DNA from: Puccinia triticina
Taxonomy: Eukaryota; Basidiomycota; Pucciniomycetes; Pucciniales; Pucciniaceae
Direction: 5' to 3'
Length of the DNA stretch: 64,000 nucleotides
NCBI RefSeq assembly: GCF_026914185.1
Contig: NC_070561.1
Coordinates: 6,758,001 to 6,822,000, forward strand
Under the pieces are notes generated by a model. The model worked only from the letters and a program-made list of their open reading frames with translations. It made no database searches and was not told where the DNA came from. The position numbers were made by a program, and so were the translations under genes. Shown here in pieces: positions 46,553 to 58,661 of the stretch (its first letter is position 1; each line of letters starts with the position of its first letter).

Positions 46553-49040
46553 TCAGTAGCAAAATAAAAACAAACCAAAAAGTTCTCGATTGCGGCCAGA
46601 TGGACCAGGGACAATGTTCTCAGTTTCGCTGTTGCTTGCAGAAAGAGTGACTGAGGGCTTGATTTCCAGCATGGGAGTGGGGCAGTTTTGACCTCGATAT
46701 TGTTGGTAGATTTCTTCAAAAGGATCTAATTAGATTGCCTCATGTCAGTAAGTTTGTCAATTTTTTTCGATGTGTTGACTGGTCATCAAGCTTACCACTT
46801 TTGAAACAACACTGGTATTCAGGCTCCGGCGATTGGAACAGCCACGGCAAATTCCTGACTGACCCGATTTCACCGTTTTTGTTCGGGACTTGGTCCTCAA
46901 GTGGTAGAGCCTGAACTTTGAATTCATTTTTCCGATCGTCCACTTTGGGAGGACTGGGGGTGTCAGCCAATTCATCCTCTTCGTCGGGATCTGATGAAGA
47001 TGCGGTCGGCATCTGAATAGGGCTTCTCGGCTGGGGTGAGGGTGGAGTCAGAAGGCCGGCAATGAAGAGTTTTTCGAGCCAAGCGTCTTCATCTAAATCT
47101 TCAAGCGGTGCGCACTGAGCCGGATCTTTTTTGGGACTCTTGGCTACATGATATTTATCAGCATGGCTTAGGATTCCTTTCTCGGTAATACATGAAGATT
47201 TTTGCGAACTCACGTGAATTTAGTATATTCTGATTTAAGGTATCCATGACCTCCATCACTGTCATATTCACCGTTTCTTCCGATTGAACAACAAGCCGTG
47301 AGAAAAGTTCTTCCTGCTCTTTTATCTCGCAACGAAGAAAGGAATCTAAAGCGTTGTTTTTGGATGTGTCTGGAACAGCTCCTTGCGCGGGGTTATTATT
47401 CTTGTAATCGGATGAGGTTTTCTCTACGAATGGGAGTAAAGGTGGCCATTCGGACATCTTTTTTTCCGCAAAAGTTTTCATCATGAGATCGTCCGGCTCA
47501 AACGTGATCAAGGCTGAGGACTCGGTTTCGGATAAAAAATCGACACCAATTGGGGAAACCAGGCGCACTTTCTTGTTCACTGGTCCTTCAGCGCTTTTTT
47601 GAATGACAGCTGCGCTGGCTGAATGTTTGGTGCGCAATGTTCGAGGAATCTGGAGCTTTTTAGTCTTCTTTGGCTTTCGAGGCCCAGGCCCGTCACGTGG
47701 TTGGACACTGGCTGATTGTGAATGGCGATGTTTCCTCGAACTCGTCTCACTGTCCGAATGGTTGATAACCGCCGAAGCAACTGCATCTCCGTGGGCGCCA
47801 TGTTGATCAAGAACTGCGTCGGCTTTTCGGGTTGTGCGCAATGGTTGATGAGCGGGTTGAACGTTTTTGGCCTTCTTTGGTTTTCGAGAGCCGTCACATG
47901 GATGAACACCGGCTGATTGTGAATGGCAACGCTTCCTTCAAGTCGTTTCACTGTCTGAACTGTTTATAACCACCGATCGGCTAGATGTTTTTGGGTCTGT
48001 TTCAAAAGCAGAAATATGCGTTCAGCCGTACAATTCATCAAAGCTTTCATGTGAAAACAATGTAAAAAAACACATCAGCACCTGTTAAATTTTGCTTTTG
48101 CGCAATCTGTTGACCGCTTTTCGATTTCACCCGTTTATCTTTACCTTTTGCGACCAAACCAACGTCCGTTGAACTCGCGCTCTCGCTGACATCATCATCA
48201 GATGCAATCGCCGACAGTTCGCTACTGAGGCACGGTTCCTCATCGGTCTTCTCAATAGTTTCTGGTTTACTTCCTTCGCCTACGGGTTTGGATTGCCCAG
48301 AGGAGGGATGATCTAGTTTAGCCTGAGTCGATCCTTTTTGGCCAGAGATAGACGACATTGTTAAGAAGCCCGAAGATAATATAAATATAAGTGTGGCCAA
48401 AGATTGAAATCACTTACCGGAACCGGAAGGACCGTCCCATGGTCCTTGAGATGATTCTTTCCGGCCAGCGGCTGGCATAGAAGCCCGGGGAGAAAAACAT
48501 GAGGCAATAATTTAGACGTCTGGGCCGGCCGCTGCAGATAGTATTCAAATTACTCACCGTTACGGTTACGAGAGGGGTATGGTCTTTGGGAGGTTTCTTT
48601 CTGGCCAGCGGCTGACAAACAACATTGTTCATGAGAAGCCCGGAGAAAAATCAAATGTCCGCTACAGCTTATCAAGAAAGATTGAAATCACTCACCGGCG
48701 GGCCCTCCGGTGGGGCGGTTGCGTGGTCCTTGCGCTGATTCTTTCCGGCCAGCGGCTGACGTAGCATGGGAAGCCAAGACTAAATTCAATGGTAACAGAA
48801 TCAATCAGAGTCAATCTTTTCCGGGCATCACCGCGAGATCAAGGATTTAAAACACTCACTGGGATCACTGAATTTTGCGGCTAAGGCTTGTAGCACGGCT
48901 ACAGGTGTATCAACATTGGTGTCCACCAGTTCAATCGGCGCGGCCCTGAACCGCAAAAATTCGAGCAACTGAACAGGAGATACTTTAGGGTCGAAGGGAT
49001 TAAATTTCTCGGATTGCTTCTTGGTGGCGGCTCGTGGCAT
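46553..49040 (-). pseudogene. CACTA gene 1: eight-exon gene of unknown function with one nonsense codon
   Basis: ATG at 49040 (MPRAATKKQSEKFNPFDPKV). Exons on minus: 48860-49040, 48696-48779, 48558-48611, 48418-48471, 48082-48333, 47214-47996, 46796-47143, 46553-46725. All junctions have GT-AG and keep phase 1, giving 643 codons. Exons 2-4 are tandem duplicates coding the repeat AAGRKESxQGP. Exon 6 holds an internal duplication (SDSET..RK.-HSQSA..-P.DG...RKPKK). The first repeat of exon 6 contains an in-frame TGA at 47938-47940, where the second repeat has TCG. Acidic and basic low-complexity stretches, no known domain. It could be the second CACTA gene (TnpA-like, binding subterminal repeats), but I see no proof. 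With the stop, only about 230 codons would be read. Confidence 0.65.
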
Positions 49041-50414
49041 GATTATCACAAAAATAATTTCACTACTAACTATTCAGAATTCAAAAATTGTTGAATTAGA
49101 TATCGGTCTGGATTTGAATTTGTTGAGCTTTAATGGAACACCTCGGACAGATAACTTGCTTGACATACATACATACTGTTCCCCATAGTAAAACGATTCC
49201 GGCCCGTTGGCCCTTTCTGATCTGCAAGGCACCGGATGAATCTCTGCACCCTTTCTTCACTCCAAAGCTTTACTGTTTGCCTTTGAAGAGATGTGAATCA
49301 AATTTCCAACGATTTGTATGTTGCATTTCAATAGACTGCACGTACCATGTATTGCCTGCACTTCCCTCAAGAACCTCGCCGCTCCGAGCTCTCCAGCTGT
49401 GTAAATACATATCTATTTTGATGTATGTATTTGGAAGACATCACATTTCCTTTACGATAAACTGTGACAATCATTCGAAATTTAAAGACAGTTTGAACAT
49501 CCATTCAAGATTTGAGCATTGTTCACCGGTGACACTTTTGCTTATATATTTATGTAAATGGATAAACAGCCATGTATTTTGTCGACCTAGGCTTAACTAC
49601 GAAACTACTTCGTCTTTTGTCAGCTAAATGCTCATCTAGCTGTCAGCCTGTATCTTATCAAAGGGGTCATGTGTGCAACACACCCATCCTCATTTTTTCG
49701 ATTTGCCAAAGGAAAATCATGGTGTCAATTAGTGGCCACGGGGGCGATTGAATTTGAGGTCACAGAGTCTTTCTGCGCCAGAAAAGCAAGCTGCATCTAT
49801 TTATTTAATTAAATATCGCTTTTCCAGCCCGATGCAAGAATAACCTTGGCATTCCCCGCAAACAAGTCGCCTCCGTCCAACCCGATGATGCGCCTCGCAT
49901 CCTCGTAGTCTATACAGCCCTGATATAGTTTTTGATTCTGAGTTAGTATTTCCCTTTGCCACCGTCTCTCACCGTTTTCGCGAGCTGGCCCTGCGTATCA
50001 AAACGGAAAGCCCTACGCAAACGCCATCTTCGCCGGCTCTAGTTGCCCTCGTCTCCGGCTCTACCAACACGCAGCCTTTGTCAGCTCAGCTCCAGTGAGT
50101 TTTTTTAACGTCCTATTTTTGTTTTGGCTTCTTAAAGGGCTACCTTATTGACCATATTTGACATTGTTATCCTCCTCCACGTGGTCTTCGCCTTCGTCGC
50201 CGTCGCCGCCAGCCCTTCTTCCTCGCCGTCTTCACCAGCCCTCACTCCTCGCCTCCGGCACCAGCTCTCTTACACGCCGCCGTCGCCAGCTTAAGTTGTG
50301 GATAACTCTCTCCGGTATTTTTTTACTTGCTATCTCTATGTTGAAATCGCAGAACGAAAGTGGATGATTTACTAACCCATGAACTGTCTTTGCCAGAGAA
50401 ATTCAATCCACAAT
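49041..50414. promoter_or_regulatory. Divergent intergenic region between CACTA genes 1 and 2
   Basis: About 1.4 kb. An open frame at 49133-49627 has no recognisable features and an unspliced AT-rich composition. The stretch 50085-50400 may contain 5'-UTR introns of gene 2 (CCAGTGAGT near 50092, a TTTGCCAG acceptor ending near 50397). Presumably holds both promoters. Confidence 0.4.
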
Positions 50415-51455
50415 ATGGCCAAGAAGAACAAGCCTCAACGCGTCAGTGTCACGCGCCCCGGCACGAAATCCAGACGTTCCCAAATGAATTCTCATGATAA
50501 AGACGGTGCACCTCCCTCGCCCCCGCCCACCAACCCTGAGACCGTACCACCTTCGGGACATGACGATATTGAGGAAGAGGATGACGACGAGGATACAGAT
50601 GATACCGACCAAGACTCGGACATGCCCCTACGCCAAGACACTCAGGGTGCCGTAACAGCCCTGTCCCCACCCAAACCTACTTTCGATCCGCGTATTAAAG
50701 CTGTCCCCGAGAAACTTCAGTTTTATCTTCAGCCCAACGCGAATTTAGAAAAAAAACCTAGTACGATGGCTACCTTACTTGCGATGATACAACATTTCTT
50801 CCCTTTGTATAAACCCCCGAGTCGCCACTCAAAAGCATTCTTGATCCGTGCCTATACTGAAAAAGTGGTCCCCATCATTTTGGTATACATCAATTCAATT
50901 ACCGCGGAGAAGGAAGAAAGTGGAGACGTCGAGATGGCAGGCCAAGAAAATCTCAATCTACTACCTCTAACGGGACTCAATCCATACAACTCGAATATCA
51001 CGATAGACATAATCCTCGATTTAATAACTAAACAATACGGATCAAAGCTTCAAATCCCGGACAAAGTGAACAAAGCGTCTGCGATTGGCTTCTATCACAA
51101 GTATCTCTGTCCCGCTCCCATCGGCGGTTACCCTGCGCCCTTCACAACCTATCCCCATCCTGTTCCAATGCCGTACCACAAATTGCTCAATCGCGGTGAA
51201 CTACGATACAGCCTTCAATGGCATTGTCCGAACGTCTTCGTGCCTATCAACCCTGCCAAGACGTCCCTCGAAGGAGTTTATGCGCAATTTGAGCTTGATG
51301 ACATTGCAGATGTCCCTGTTTGTGAAGGGGTTGATTATTTTATTAACAACCGACCGCAAAGCTCCACCCAACCACAAAGTTCCACCCAACCGCAAAGTTC
51401 CACCCAACCGCAAAGCTCCACCCAATCACCAAGTTCAACCCAAACACCAAGTTAG
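50415..51455 (+). CDS. CACTA gene 2: 346-codon protein of unknown function with C-terminal PQSSTQ repeats
   Basis: ATG at 50415 (MAKKNKPQRVSVTRPGTK). A basic N-terminus with likely nuclear localisation signal is followed by an acidic run (EEEDDDEDTDDTDQDSD), then a non-repetitive middle of about 200 residues (starts FDPRIKAVPEKLQFYL; later GFYHKYLCPAP and LRYSLQWHCPNVF) and a C-terminal array of 18-bp repeats coding PQSSTQ/PSSTQ, stop at 51453-51455. Similar repeats continue past the stop in other frames to about 51530, so the array has expanded and the stop may be secondary. No known domain recognised. Lies 454 bp upstream of the transposase on the same strand. Confidence 0.6.
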   Translation: MAKKNKPQRVSVTRPGTKSRRSQMNSHDKDGAPPSPPPTNPETVPPSGHDDIEEEDDDEDTDDTDQDSDMPLRQDTQGAVTALSPPKPTFDPRIKAVPEKLQFYLQPNANLEKKPSTMATLLAMIQHFFPLYKPPSRHSKAFLIRAYTEKVVPIILVYINSITAEKEESGDVEMAGQENLNLLPLTGLNPYNSNITIDIILDLITKQYGSKLQIPDKVNKASAIGFYHKYLCPAPIGGYPAPFTTYPHPVPMPYHKLLNRGELRYSLQWHCPNVFVPINPAKTSLEGVYAQFELDDIADVPVCEGVDYFINNRPQSSTQPQSSTQPQSSTQPQSSTQSPSSTQTPS

Positions 51456-51909
51456 CTCCACCCGATCTGCAAAGCGCCACCCAATCTGCAACGCTCAACC
51501 CTATCTGCATAAGCCACCCGATCGCCAAGTCACCTGCGTCCTATCTGGACTGCTCGTTACCAATCAGTTGGTAATTACAAAACGAGTTTTCCTTTTCTCT
51601 TTTTGTTTCACATCTCTCAAAAGAGTATATACTTTGTACATAATTAAGGGCCTCGTATTTGTTACTTGCTGGCATTCCAGCGACACAGTTGAAAAGAGCG
51701 TTGATGGATTCTTTGTATATGTCTTTGTGTATGTATGTAGATTTGGAAGTTTTTGGAATATTTACAATAACGATACATATGCTGTGGATGACCCAGGAAG
51801 GCAACCGTACAAACCGTACCTATGCAGTACACTGAGAATCATCTCACTCGTCCCACCCGCTCTTAAATGGAACTGAAGCGTCTCTGATCAGACAATCCTC
51901 TTGTTGAAC

Positions 51910-54900
51910 ATGCCGCCACGTCAACGCCGACCCCCCAACACTTATGTATTGTGCACTTGTGTTAGTCGTAAATGCGGAGAAAAAACTTACTGGTACGAGG
52001 GAGCTTGGCAACCTGGAGACCTTGTTGTTTCGTCAACAGCGCGACGTCATCAACTTGAAGATCAGGCGGCGAGTGAGGCACTGTCCTCAGTTACTAACCC
52101 CGAAAGTATGTTTTGTTTGCAATTCATGATGTTAATTGTCCATTGCGGTACCAACTAACAACAATGTTTTTGAACAGGTTCACCTGTCGACGAGGTTAAT
52201 TCATTCGAAGACCGCGTCAATCAAGAGCGGGGTTATGGACGCATCGCTGTTTCGTCAACAGCGCGTCGTCATCAACTGGATGATCAGGCGGCGAGAGAGG
52301 CACTTTCCTCAGTTAATAACCCCGAAAGCACGTTTTATTTGTGATTCATCATTTTAATCCATTGCGGTTAGGACTAACACCACGGTTTTTGATCAGGTTC
52401 CCCCGTTATTGAGGATAATTCATTCGCAGACCGCGTCAATCAAGAGCCGGATGAGGCCCTGGCTTCCGTGACACAAGCTTTGACATTGAATCGGATGGTT
52501 CCCGTTCCCGTTGAGCCTTCACAAGCAGTTTATAATTCAGGTGAGTGCCTTCTTCTGATCCCATCATCTTTTTTTCGTCAAACCAATTGCTGATTGTTGA
52601 ATCAAAACAGCACAATGGTTGATCCCTACGTTTGAATCAACACCGCCAGCTTTCACCTATGCAGCGTTAATTGCCACCATGTTTGCGATCCTCCGACCAA
52701 ACTCAAACCACACCTGTGCTTGGCTCTTGAGAAGGCAGCGCGATCTCATTGAACTCACCCTAACGCACCAACTCAAGACCAGTTTGTCGAATCGTCCACT
52801 GAAATTTACCGAAAGGAATGATCTTGACAAACTGCCCCGCGATGTTCGAAGTACAGTCAAACGACTCAAGCTTGACCCTAAAATCTTCCTGCTGAACTGT
52901 TGTTTGAGGTGCTTTGCTACGTATCCAACTGACCAAACCCCTGAACATTGCTTCCATAAGGCGGATAACCTCGTAGAAAAAAAGGTGGCATCCGATGATG
53001 ACCAACCTGAGCAATCTGACGACTCCAATAGTGACCAGGGGTCCGTCGATCCCGGGGTTTGCGGCCAGCCACTCTTCAAATATCGTGGCGCAGTAAAGAA
53101 ACCAGTACAACAGTTTGCCTATCAGTCTCTTCACGCCTGGATTGCACGCTTCCTGAATCGGCCTGGGATCGAAGATGCCCTTGATAAGTCACTAACTCCA
53201 CTCGCTGAAGCTTCTAACTCGACGGACGTCCCGGATAGGGTTTCAGACATTCACGGTTCATCAATATGGCGAGAATTTGAAGGCCCTGATGGGAAACCGT
53301 TCACTAGTCAGACTGGTAACCTGGTCTTTGGCCTGTTTATTGACGCCATTAACCCTTACGGCAACAAGAGCGCCGGAAAATCCGCCTCAATCACGTTTAT
53401 GGTTCTTGTTTGCCTGTCACTTCCTTACCAGATGCGTTATCAACCGGAAAATATCTTTTTGGTAGGGATTGCTCCAGGGCCCAAAGAACCAAGCTTGACG
53501 CAAACCAACTGGATACTTAATCCAATAGTCCGACAACTTCAAAATTTGTGGTCATCTGGTCTCTCATTGTCGTCCACACATCGGTATCCACAAGGACGAC
53601 ACATATATGCGGCGCTGGTACCGTGCTTTGCAGATCTTCCCGCCTTGCGTCGCGCTCTGGGTCTGGCAAGCCACAGCGCAAATAAATTCATGTGTTCTTT
53701 TTGTGAAATATCAAAGACTTTAATAAACAACTTGATCATGGACTCTTGGAAACCTCGATCTTCAGCTCATCACATCAAATGGGCCCATGCCTACCGCGAC
53801 GCTAGTACACCTGAAGATCGGAAAAAAATCTTTAAAAAACACGGAATCCGCTACTTGGTTTTGACCGAATTACCATACTGGAAGCCCACCGAGTACCAAA
53901 CAGTCGATGCAATGCATAATCTCCTTCTTGGCTTATTTCAATGGCACTGTAAGCGCTTTTGGCGGATGTCCGACAAGGAAGTCAATGAAAATTATGAATT
54001 TGGGCGGAGAGACATCCCAGCCACGGAAATAGCGGAGATGGACGAGGAGGCTCTCTCAGAATCCCGCGAATCCGAGACTTTCGACGAAGAGGACGAATAT
54101 TCTAGCGAAGAAGACTCCGAGGACTCCGCTTCTAGCGACGAAGAATCCGCTTCTAACGACGAAGAATCCGCTTCTAGCGAAGAAGATGCAGAAGATCACA
54201 TTCATCCTCACGCTCCAGGGGCACACCAACCCAACTCCGCCCCTCCTGGGACATTCCGGCTTTGTGAACACAACTTCGGCAGCAATACAGCTTCTAGTGA
54301 CTTTGACTGGGATGGAGACCCTTCGACTTTAGCTGTGTCGGGTGAATGGATAGCCGGATCCGAAGAAGACCACATATTTGATTCGGCCATGCTAAATATA
54401 ATCAATTCTCTGCTTCCTCGAATACACTATCCGACCTGGATCAAGCGTGCAATTCCCGTGCTAGGCAAGGCGGCTAATGGGAAGCTAAAAGCCGATGAAT
54501 GGCGTCATCTTTTCGTGATGCAGTTGCCGCTCATCATGATGAAAGTGTGGTACGGACGCAATCGTGTGCACATGTCACTTTTGCGAAATTTTGCGCATCT
54601 TGTTTCCGCGGTCAATCTTGCCTTGAAACGCTCAATGACACCTGCGCGCATCAAGCTCTTTTCAGAACACCTCAAAGAATATCTCAGTGGGTCGTTGGTT
54701 ATATTTCCTTACGCCAAACTGGCGCCAAATCATCACATGGCGATGCATCTTCCAGAATGTCTTGCGCGATTTGGGCCTGTTCGGGCATGGTGGTCATTTC
54801 CTATGGAAAGACTGATGGGTGAGGTCTTACAATCCAGCCATAATAACCGCATTGGTAAGGCTAAATCAATTGGACCTAACATTTGAAGAGTCCTTTTTGA

Positions 54901-55658
54901 CGCTGATTCATCTCGGTCTTTTGAAAATAGGCCAGCTTGAAATCACGTTTTTGAAAGGTTTCTGCCGCGCAGGTAATTTGCGCGCCATGCTTGATACACC
55001 AGAATTGTTTCCCGAGTCCCTCCGTTCAAAGATCAATTCACTCAAAGATCTCGACAATCCCAAAGCGTACACTCCCAAGCATTCCGTTGATCCCATCCAT
55101 GAACAAAAACTGAGCAGTCAAGACTCTCAAAAACTAGCCGATTACCTCAATGCCAAGTCACATACTAGGAGTTGGGTCGTGGCCAGTGAGTGGATTCGCA
55201 TGAGTGAGACCGACAAAAAACGCACCGCCACTTTAACTTCTCGATGTCAGATTCATCAGCATTTCTTCCACAAGAACGTCACTTTTTCTACGTGGGAGGC
55301 CAATCCAAACAACAGCATCATTGCTGTGGATCCTAAATATCCAAAACTTCTTCACTTTGCGCGTATTCAAACTATTTTCACACATGTCAGAACAAGTACT
55401 AATAAAGAGCAAATCTCTGAGACATGGGTAAAGATCAAGCCATTACCACCTTTACCCCCGTCAACTGATGACATTTTTTCTCAGCTCCAACAACCTCAAA
55501 TTCAACTTTATCTCCGTCTCCCAATAAAAGATGACGAGTTCATCATTAACATTAACGATGTTGTCTCACATTGTGCTTGGATTGAATATGCAGCGGGCGA
55601 GCTTGTTCCTAGTATAAACATTCCAACGACTGCACTAGTCTCACTTGATCGCGAGTAG
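51910..55658 (+). CDS. CACTA transposase, tnp2 family (Transposase_21), 1,153 codons, five exons
   Basis: ATG at 51910 (MPPRQRRPPNTYVLCTC). Exons 51910-52105, 52178-52327, 52397-52540, 52611-54854, 54931-55658; the joined length is exactly 1,154 codons with stop. The N-terminus has a Cys-rich segment (CTCVSRKC). Exons 1 and 2 carry a duplicated block (SSTARRHQLEDQAASEALSS and a close variant). Exon 4 has tnp2 hallmarks: LFIDAINPYGN, the LPYQMRYQPENIFLVGI-APGPKEPS region, CFADLPALRRALG followed by CSFC, and later an acidic run (YSSEEDSEDSASSDEES). The last intron interrupts NNRIG/QLEITFLKGFCRAGNLRA, a conserved tnp2 motif. Intron 2 uses a GC donor (GCACGT at 52328). It should catalyse cut-and-paste transposition by binding the CACTA ends. 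All frames are open, so activity is plausible. Confidence 0.9.
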
Positions 55659-55868
55659 ACATTTGTTTTTTCTTTCCATCATCAAAAATTGACTGCTATT
55701 TACAAACGGGTTTTTTATCTTTTTTGGCGCGTAGTTTGTCGTGTATCATCCTTTATATAACTGATTATGTACAGAACGACAATAAAATAATCACAAGTTC
55801 CAAAAAATGAAAGACCTCTTGAGACAAGCCACATAAACAGCCAAAAAAAGCAAAGCGCCCACAAATCC

Positions 55869-57439
55869 TTACTCAAGTTTCGGTCGTTTCCCACCGTGGG
55901 TTTCAATGCCTTGATCCGTTACACTCCTTTTTCTGGTCTCGCTGATGATTTCTCCTTCCGATGCCACTTCCATTTCGTCAGCTCTGCCTGACCCAGATGG
56001 AGATCTCATGGGCTCGTCGGGCCGGGGACCTAATTTGCACAAACAATCGAAATCAGCTATGTAACAGCCCACTTTTATCAAGTTGGAAAGATACACTGAT
56101 AGATTCAAAAAGATCTTACCCTCGGTGAATGGCACGTCTCTTACCAGGTCCTCGAATGGGAAAGGAGCCAATCTGGGACCTACCACCCTTGCAGCTTCAA
56201 GACCAACTCGAAGGACTTCTCCAGTCAAATTACACGCCCCTGCTGGTCCATGGCCGACATGAGCTGCACTACCATTCGAAATCGCCGCGGCCGCTGGTTC
56301 ATAGATGACTTGAACCACACTCCCATCTGAATTGGACCCGGGGCCTTTACACAAACAATCAAGAATCAGCCAGCTGCCCGCTTGTCTCAAGTTTAGACAA
56401 GCATAGAAAGATTAAAAATCAACTTACACTCGGTGACCGGCACATCTCTCCCCACGTCGTCCAATGGCCAAGGTGCAAATCTACGACCTACTGCCCATGC
56501 TGCCCCATGACCGACTCGAAGTACTTGCCCAGTCAAATTACCCGTCCCTGCGCGGGCATGGCCGGCATGCACCGCATTTCCATTCGAATTCGCCGCGGCC
56601 GCTGGTTCATCGTTGACTTGAACCACACTGCCATTTAAATCTGCCGCATTTCCAGATGCCGGGCCGACTTGAACCGCACTATCATTAGGATCCGCCGCTT
56701 CCCTGATTTCTGGGCCGACTTGGACCACACCTTCATTCGGATGAGCCGCTGCTGGTGGTCCAGCCACACCATTAATTCCACTAGAAACCATCGCCCCGCC
56801 GCCCGATATGTGGTTCCTCACGTATGCTTCAAGGTCGGCAATTCTTCTATGCAAGAGATTGGTTCGTTCTAACGAGCCAAAAAAATTGATCAGCAGGCGG
56901 ATGACTCATCCATAACTTTCCGAGCAACTTACCTAGATTTTCAAGTGAAACCTCTAATTGCTTTATCCGATATCTCAACGGGATTTTTTCCACCTTGGTA
57001 GCTATATATAAACCAAGCAAAAGAAATAGTAAGTATCAATATATGTTCGAATGAAAGCCATTGGATGAAACTTGCCGAGTCTGACATGATTTCTTTCCAG
57101 TTCAGTTATGCGGCCTCCCAATCCCGGCAGGTCTTGGATGGCGAAGCCCTCGGGAAAATCAATGACACTTTCAAGACGAGTTTCTATCAAATGTAAGCGT
57201 CGTGCCACTGGCAGGTTCTCATCTGGACATCACATTAGAAAGGCAAAAAAATCAACATCTTTCAATATCTATACGGTGTGATCAAAATCTTCATACGACT
57301 TACTTGGGTTGATCATTGAGACAGGGGAAGGTTCACGACTAGAATCCGAGCCAAACTCCGAGCCAGGTACCCAGTCATCATCCCCCGGTTCGTTAGCAAG
57401 GCTGTAATGAGTGTGCGCGTTCGAGTTGGTGTCACTCAT
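55869..57439 (-). CDS. CACTA gene 3: 392-codon protein of unknown function, six exons
   Basis: ATG at 57439 (MSDTNSNAHTHYSLANEP). Exons on minus: 57304-57439, 57076-57222, 56933-57001, 56428-56868, 56120-56344, 55869-56029; sum 1,179 bp, no internal stop. Intron 2 has the donor GCAAGT (a known GC-AG type). Predicted coiled-coil segments: KVEKIPLRYRIKQLEVSLEN and TNLLHRRIADLEAYVRNH. Exon 4 and exon 5 hold duplicated blocks (GSVVQV..EPAAAA.SNG; NLTG.VLRVG...A..VG; VRDVP-TE type). C-terminus basic (GGKRPKLE), a possible nuclear signal. Convergent with the transposase, 210 bp apart. No family recognised. Confidence 0.65.
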
Positions 57440-58661
57440 TATCAACGATAACGACGAGCAAGTATCAGATGGGGAGCAGCGAGCAACAGGCGAGGGTAAG
57501 GAGCAAGCAGAACAGACGAGGGTAAGCAGTACAAGCGGGGTCGAAATGGTGGGTGGACAGAATTGGTTGAAAAATCCTGTAAGTCGAATCATCGATCAGT
57601 GCAATAAATACGGATTTCTTGGTAAGAGAGTCTGAGACGCCTGATCAATGAAATGCCAACTTGCCTTTGTACCATCTTACTACATATGTACGCCAATTTT
57701 TTGAGCTTGTAGCGTTGTTGGGTAGGTGATCGGAATCCTTGAAGTGTTTGGCTGTAGACTCAAAGGTTAATTATCCAATTATAATTGGCTGTACATAAAT
57801 CCTATTAGATATGCCTATGTAGTATGTATGTACAAGCGTTGGCCAGGTCAGAATCCCGATCTCTGCGTCCCAATCGCCCTTCTTGGGTTAAACTTACACC
57901 AGCTCGAGCCGCAACGACTTCAAGAGAGCCCCATTCAACCTACAAAGAGCGTTGGACAACTAATTATAACGTATGTACGTCTACTTCTCCACGTGATCCT
58001 TCCTGAATTGACCTTGGCAGTTATTCTGCCACGTAAAGGCCGGCTGACACAGGTATTTTTGCTTCCATTGTCACAAGCCGCCGGCGCAACCACTGAAACA
58101 ACTGGTATTCTAAATCCACTTACCGGCCTATCTAGAGGCCGACGGACAGCGGGAGCTATGATGGTACAATGTCCAACACCGTGCAAGTACCTGCCACAGA
58201 AAAAACGGTAAAGAATGTTCCCCTTTCAAATATTGCCTGCCTTCAACCCGGCTGACTGACTCATACACAGCTCTCCTCCCTATCAGAAAGCAGGGCCAGT
58301 TGCATCGGATTTACTGGTGTGGTCGTCGGTTTCCGTGTGACGTAGCAAAATCATTTGCCAATCTCTTTGTTCGCCTCACCACCTCTCATGACAGCTGCCC
58401 TTTCTTCTTCTCTTCATTGCGGAGATTATTGACATAGTACGTCGTCCCCTCCACCTCAATCTTAGTCTTGTTTACCACTTTGAATGATTCGAATTGATTG
58501 CGTTGATTGTCCTGATTCTCCTGCGTCGACTGATTCGACTTTCCCGCGTTGATTGATTTGAATTTCCTGCGTCAATTTATTTGACTTCGCTACATTTAAC
58601 TTGACTACTTTGATTGATTCTACTAGATTTTGTTGATTTATTTGACTTGCTAATAATTATT
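57440..58661. promoter_or_regulatory. Divergent region between CACTA genes 3 and 4
   Basis: About 1.2 kb with only short frames. Contains repeated TTGATTGATT/TTGACT-type runs near 58485-58650, probably 5' leader of gene 4. Promoters of both genes are expected here. Confidence 0.4.

Noticed and set aside
49133..49627. 164-codon open frame in the CACTA element
   Set aside because: No recognisable motif, between two divergent genes, AT-rich; more likely promoter or leader sequence.
51085..51876. 263-codon open frame overlapping CACTA gene 2
   Set aside because: Second reading frame through the 18-bp repeats; does not start at a sensible ATG and lacks support outside the repeats.
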